This document shows positions 3,890 through 6,361 of a stretch of 6,361 nucleotides of DNA, one piece after another. The notes under the pieces were generated by a model, which searched no databases, had not been told where the DNA came from, and saw only the letters and a program-made list of their open reading frames with translations. Positions within the stretch are counted from its first letter, which is position 1, and every line of letters begins with the position of its first letter. The position numbers and the translations under genes are program-made. Source of the stretch: Candidatus Cloacimonadota bacterium. Lineage in GTDB: Bacteria > Cloacimonadota > Cloacimonadia > Cloacimonadales > TCS61. Location: the NCBI GenBank assembly GCA_030596265.1, contig JAUVKM010000133.1, forward strand, positions 1 to 6,361, read 5' to 3'.

Positions 3890-6361
3890 TTGAAAATTCA
3901 AAATTTTTCTCGTATCAGAAAGAAAGCTGAGCAGTCGGGGTTACCTTTTGTACACGTGCCGAATCTGCTTTCGATGCAAATTGATTCTTATAATCAATTT
4001 CTTCAGAAAGAGGTTCATCCGCAAAAACGTTACGATGAAGGACTTCAAGCTGTTCTTAAGTCAATATTCCCGTTAGAAGACCAAAAAGGGATCTACTACC
4101 TCGAATTTATTGATTATATTGTATTAAAAGAAAAATATTCAACTGATGAATGTATAGAAAGAAATCTTTCCTATCAAGCACCTGTTAAAGCAAGGATGAG
4201 ACTCGTAATTTATGATGAGGAAATTCTTAAAGAGACTGGTGAGAAAAGGGTTAAAAGCACGATCGAGCAAGATGTATTTCTTGGCGAGATCCCTCTGATC
4301 ACTAATCAGGGTACATTCATTATTAACGGAGCTGAACGTGTTATTATTAGTCAACTTCATAGATCTCCCGGTATCTTTTTCTCAGAAGCAAAGCATCCGA
4401 GCGGTAAGATATTAAATTCCGCCAAGTTGATCCCATATAATGGTTCATGGCTTGAATTCAATATGGATAGTTACGATGCTCTTTTTGTGCTTATAGACAA
4501 AAGACGTAAACTTCCGGCAACAGTTCTATTACGTGCTGTTGGGCTTTCAACAAATGATGATCTCAGAAATTATTTCTATGAAAAAGAAAAAATCGATGTG
4601 AAAAAATCTAAAGACCGATTCCTTTTTGCTGATGTTATGAATAAAGAAACCGGTGAAATTCTTTATGATGCCGGTAGTGAGATCGGAAATGATGAAATCG
4701 AAGCAATGGTTGAAGGCGGAATTAAAAAAATAGATGTTATTAAATCTAATTTTGAGATCACCAGAAAAATAATCGAACAAACTATCGCTAAAGATCAAAC
4801 GACTACTCAGGAAGAAGCATTAAAGAAAATATACACACTTATACGCCCAGGTGAAGAACCTACATATGAAATTGCTTTAGACCTTTTTAACAGAATGTTC
4901 TTTAATGAGAGAAGATACAATCTTGGTAAAGTTGGACGTCATAAACTTAATACTCGCTTGGGTCTGGACATTGATATCAATACTCATGTTCTTACAAAAG
5001 AAGACCTAATCGCGATTATTGATAAATTGATCGCTGTTTATAAAGATGAAGACAGAATTGATGATATTGACCATTTGGCAAATAGACGAGTTAGAACCGT
5101 CGGAGAGCTCCTGGCTGAGCAATACAACATTGGTCTTTCTCGTGTAGCCAGAACTGCTGTAGAAAGAATGTCGATAGCTAATCCGGATGAAGTTACACTT
5201 CACGACCTAATCAATAGCAATGCGCTTATTGCTGTTGTGCAATCGTTCTTCCTTACGGGTCAACTTTCTCAATATATGGAACAAACTAATCCGCTAACCG
5301 GAATAACCCATAAAAGAAGACTCTCAGCTCTTGGTCCTGGTGGACTTACCAGAGAACGTGCCGGTTTCGAAGTTCGAGATGTTCATTATTCTCATTATGG
5401 ACGTATCTGCCCTATTGAAACTCCTGAGGGTCCGAATATTGGTCTTATCTCTTCGCCCGCTATGTATGCAAGAGTAAATGAACTTGGATTCTTAGAAACA
5501 CCTTATATTAAAGTAGAAAACAGCAAGATCACTTCTGAAATTCTGTTTCTTGATGCAAATCAGGAAGAAAATTATATTATTGCACAAGCCAATGTGAATT
5601 ATGATGAAAATACTAGTATTACTGACAATCTTGTATTTGCCCGTCACCAAGGTGAATTCCTACAGGTAAAACCTGAGGAAGTACAATTTCTTGATGTATC
5701 TCCGCAGCAGATAGTTTCGGCATCTGCATCTCTTATTCCATTTTTGGAACACGACGATGCAAACCGTGCTCTGATGGGATCTAATATGCAGCGTCAAGCT
5801 GTACCCTTAATGAACCCGGAAGTTCCAATGATTGGAACAGGTATGGAAGAGATCATTGCCAGAGATAGTGGTTCTACCGCTACAGCTCCCTTTGATGGTG
5901 TTGTTAAAAAAGTTACAGGTTCCTATATAGATATTGAAAGAAACAATCCTGATGAAAGTATACTTGATATTGGCACAAAGAATCGTGTTTATCTAAAAAA
6001 ATTCGCACGTTCAAATCAGGATACATCCATTCACCAAAGACCCTCTGTTAAAGCAGGCGATAAGGTGAAAAGAGGAGATCTAATCTCTGATGGTCCATCA
6101 ATAACTAATAATAGATTAGCACTCGGAAGCAATATGCTGGTTGCCTTCATGCCTTGGTATGGATACAACTATGAGGATGCTATTATTCTCAGCGAAAAAG
6201 TTGCTCGAGAAGATACTCTTACTTCAGTTTATATTGAGGAGCATGAAGTTTTAGTCCGTATCATGAAAAACGGAAAAGAAGAGCTTGCCTACGATATTCC
6301 TAATGTTCCAATTAAGGCTTTAAGAAACTTGGATAAATCTGGTGTTATAAGAGTTGGATCT
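3890..6361 (+). CDS. rpoB: DNA-directed RNA polymerase subunit beta, 5' part (824 codons)
   Basis: RpoB is the beta subunit of RNA polymerase, forming one pincer and part of the active site. The frame is open from 3890 to the last base; the remaining third or so is outside the window. The start is TTG: AAGGAG lies 9 nt upstream, the residues after it (RIRKKAE, then VPNLLSMQIDSYNQFL) align with known beta N-termini, and the next in-frame ATG (3974) would remove conserved sequence. Hallmarks in order are GTFIINGAERVIISQLHRSP, the compact lineage-specific insertion region at about 215-310, DDIDHLANRRVRTVGE, the rifampicin-pocket region (codons 455-481), SALGPGGLTRERAGFEVRDV, ICPIETPEGPNIGLI, LEHDDANRALMGSNMQRQAV, and WYGYNYEDAI with the acidic pair Glu762-Asp763 near the catalytic centre. 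The pocket differs from E. coli at several positions (see findings). Confidence 0.98.
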   Translation, partial: MKIQNFSRIRKKAEQSGLPFVHVPNLLSMQIDSYNQFLQKEVHPQKRYDEGLQAVLKSIFPLEDQKGIYYLEFIDYIVLKEKYSTDECIERNLSYQAPVKARMRLVIYDEEILKETGEKRVKSTIEQDVFLGEIPLITNQGTFIINGAERVIISQLHRSPGIFFSEAKHPSGKILNSAKLIPYNGSWLEFNMDSYDALFVLIDKRRKLPATVLLRAVGLSTNDDLRNYFYEKEKIDVKKSKDRFLFADVMNKETGEILYDAGSEIGNDEIEAMVEGGIKKIDVIKSNFEITRKIIEQTIAKDQTTTQEEALKKIYTLIRPGEEPTYEIALDLFNRMFFNERRYNLGKVGRHKLNTRLGLDIDINTHVLTKEDLIAIIDKLIAVYKDEDRIDDIDHLANRRVRTVGELLAEQYNIGLSRVARTAVERMSIANPDEVTLHDLINSNALIAVVQSFFLTGQLSQYMEQTNPLTGITHKRRLSALGPGGLTRERAGFEVRDVHYSHYGRICPIETPEGPNIGLISSPAMYARVNELGFLETPYIKVENSKITSEILFLDANQEENYIIAQANVNYDENTSITDNLVFARHQGEFLQVKPEEVQFLDVSPQQIVSASASLIPFLEHDDANRALMGSNMQRQAVPLMNPEVPMIGTGMEEIIARDSGSTATAPFDGVVKKVTGSYIDIERNNPDESILDIGTKNRVYLKKFARSNQDTSIHQRPSVKAGDKVKRGDLISDGPSITNNRLALGSNMLVAFMPWYGYNYEDAIILSEKVAREDTLTSVYIEEHEVLVRIMKNGKEELAYDIPNVPIKALRNLDKSGVIRVGS

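Noticed and set aside
4139..5203. Several short antisense frames (65-83 codons) inside rpoB
   Set aside because: All lie opposite the conserved rpoB frame and none shows a ribosome binding site with a recognisable product.
1..6361. Mobile element, CRISPR array, defence system or novel gene cluster
   Set aside because: Every stretch longer than about 115 nt is accounted for by conserved core genes or the tRNA. No repeat arrays, inverted repeats with target duplications, transposase or integrase motifs were seen.

Overview
This window is a segment of the conserved bacterial translation and transcription gene cluster. All genes lie on the + strand, in the order tuf (3' part), rpmG, tRNA-Trp, secE, nusG, rplK, rplA, rplJ, rplL, rpoB (5' part). 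The DNA is AT-rich by eye. Protein sequences and gene order are plainly bacterial. The RpoB N-terminus and the rpmG/trnW insertion between tuf and secE look to me like a lineage in or near the Fibrobacteres-Chlorobi-Bacteroidetes side of the tree (Cloacimonadota-like, for example). That is an impression from remembered sequences, not a search result, and should be held loosely.

Layout: 2-661 is the last 219 residues of EF-Tu. After a 6-nt gap comes a 49-residue L33 zinc-ribbon protein (668-817), then a complete tRNA-Trp with encoded CCA (828-903), then single-helix SecE (920-1111), NusG (1116-1637), L11 (1651-2082), L1 (2127-2828), L10 (2840-3373) and L12 (3397-3774). A 115-nt spacer (3775-3889) holds a strong 12-bp hairpin. 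RpoB then begins at a TTG codon (3890) and runs in frame to the last base, giving 824 codons. Its C-terminal part lies outside the window.

The genes work together directly. EF-Tu delivers aminoacyl-tRNA to the ribosome. L10 and L12 form the stalk that recruits EF-Tu and the other GTPase factors, and L11 sits at the stalk base. L1 forms the opposite stalk at the E site, and L33 is also a 50S protein. NusG binds RNA polymerase, whose beta subunit is rpoB, and SecE is part of the membrane export channel. Apart from the rplL-rpoB spacer, the gaps between genes run from 4 to 44 nt. I see no convincing promoter and no strong intrinsic terminator, so the cluster reads as one transcription unit in which a tRNA must be cut out and a hairpin before rpoB may tune the polymerase genes.

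No mobile element, CRISPR array, defence system or unknown gene is present. This is an ordinary core-genome region. The points worth a second look are an L10 stalk helix long enough for a third L12 dimer, substitutions in the rifampicin pocket of RpoB, absence of room for the classical L1 and L10 leader regulatory sites, the tRNA embedded in the mRNA, and the rplL-rpoB hairpin. No antisense reading frame is supported.
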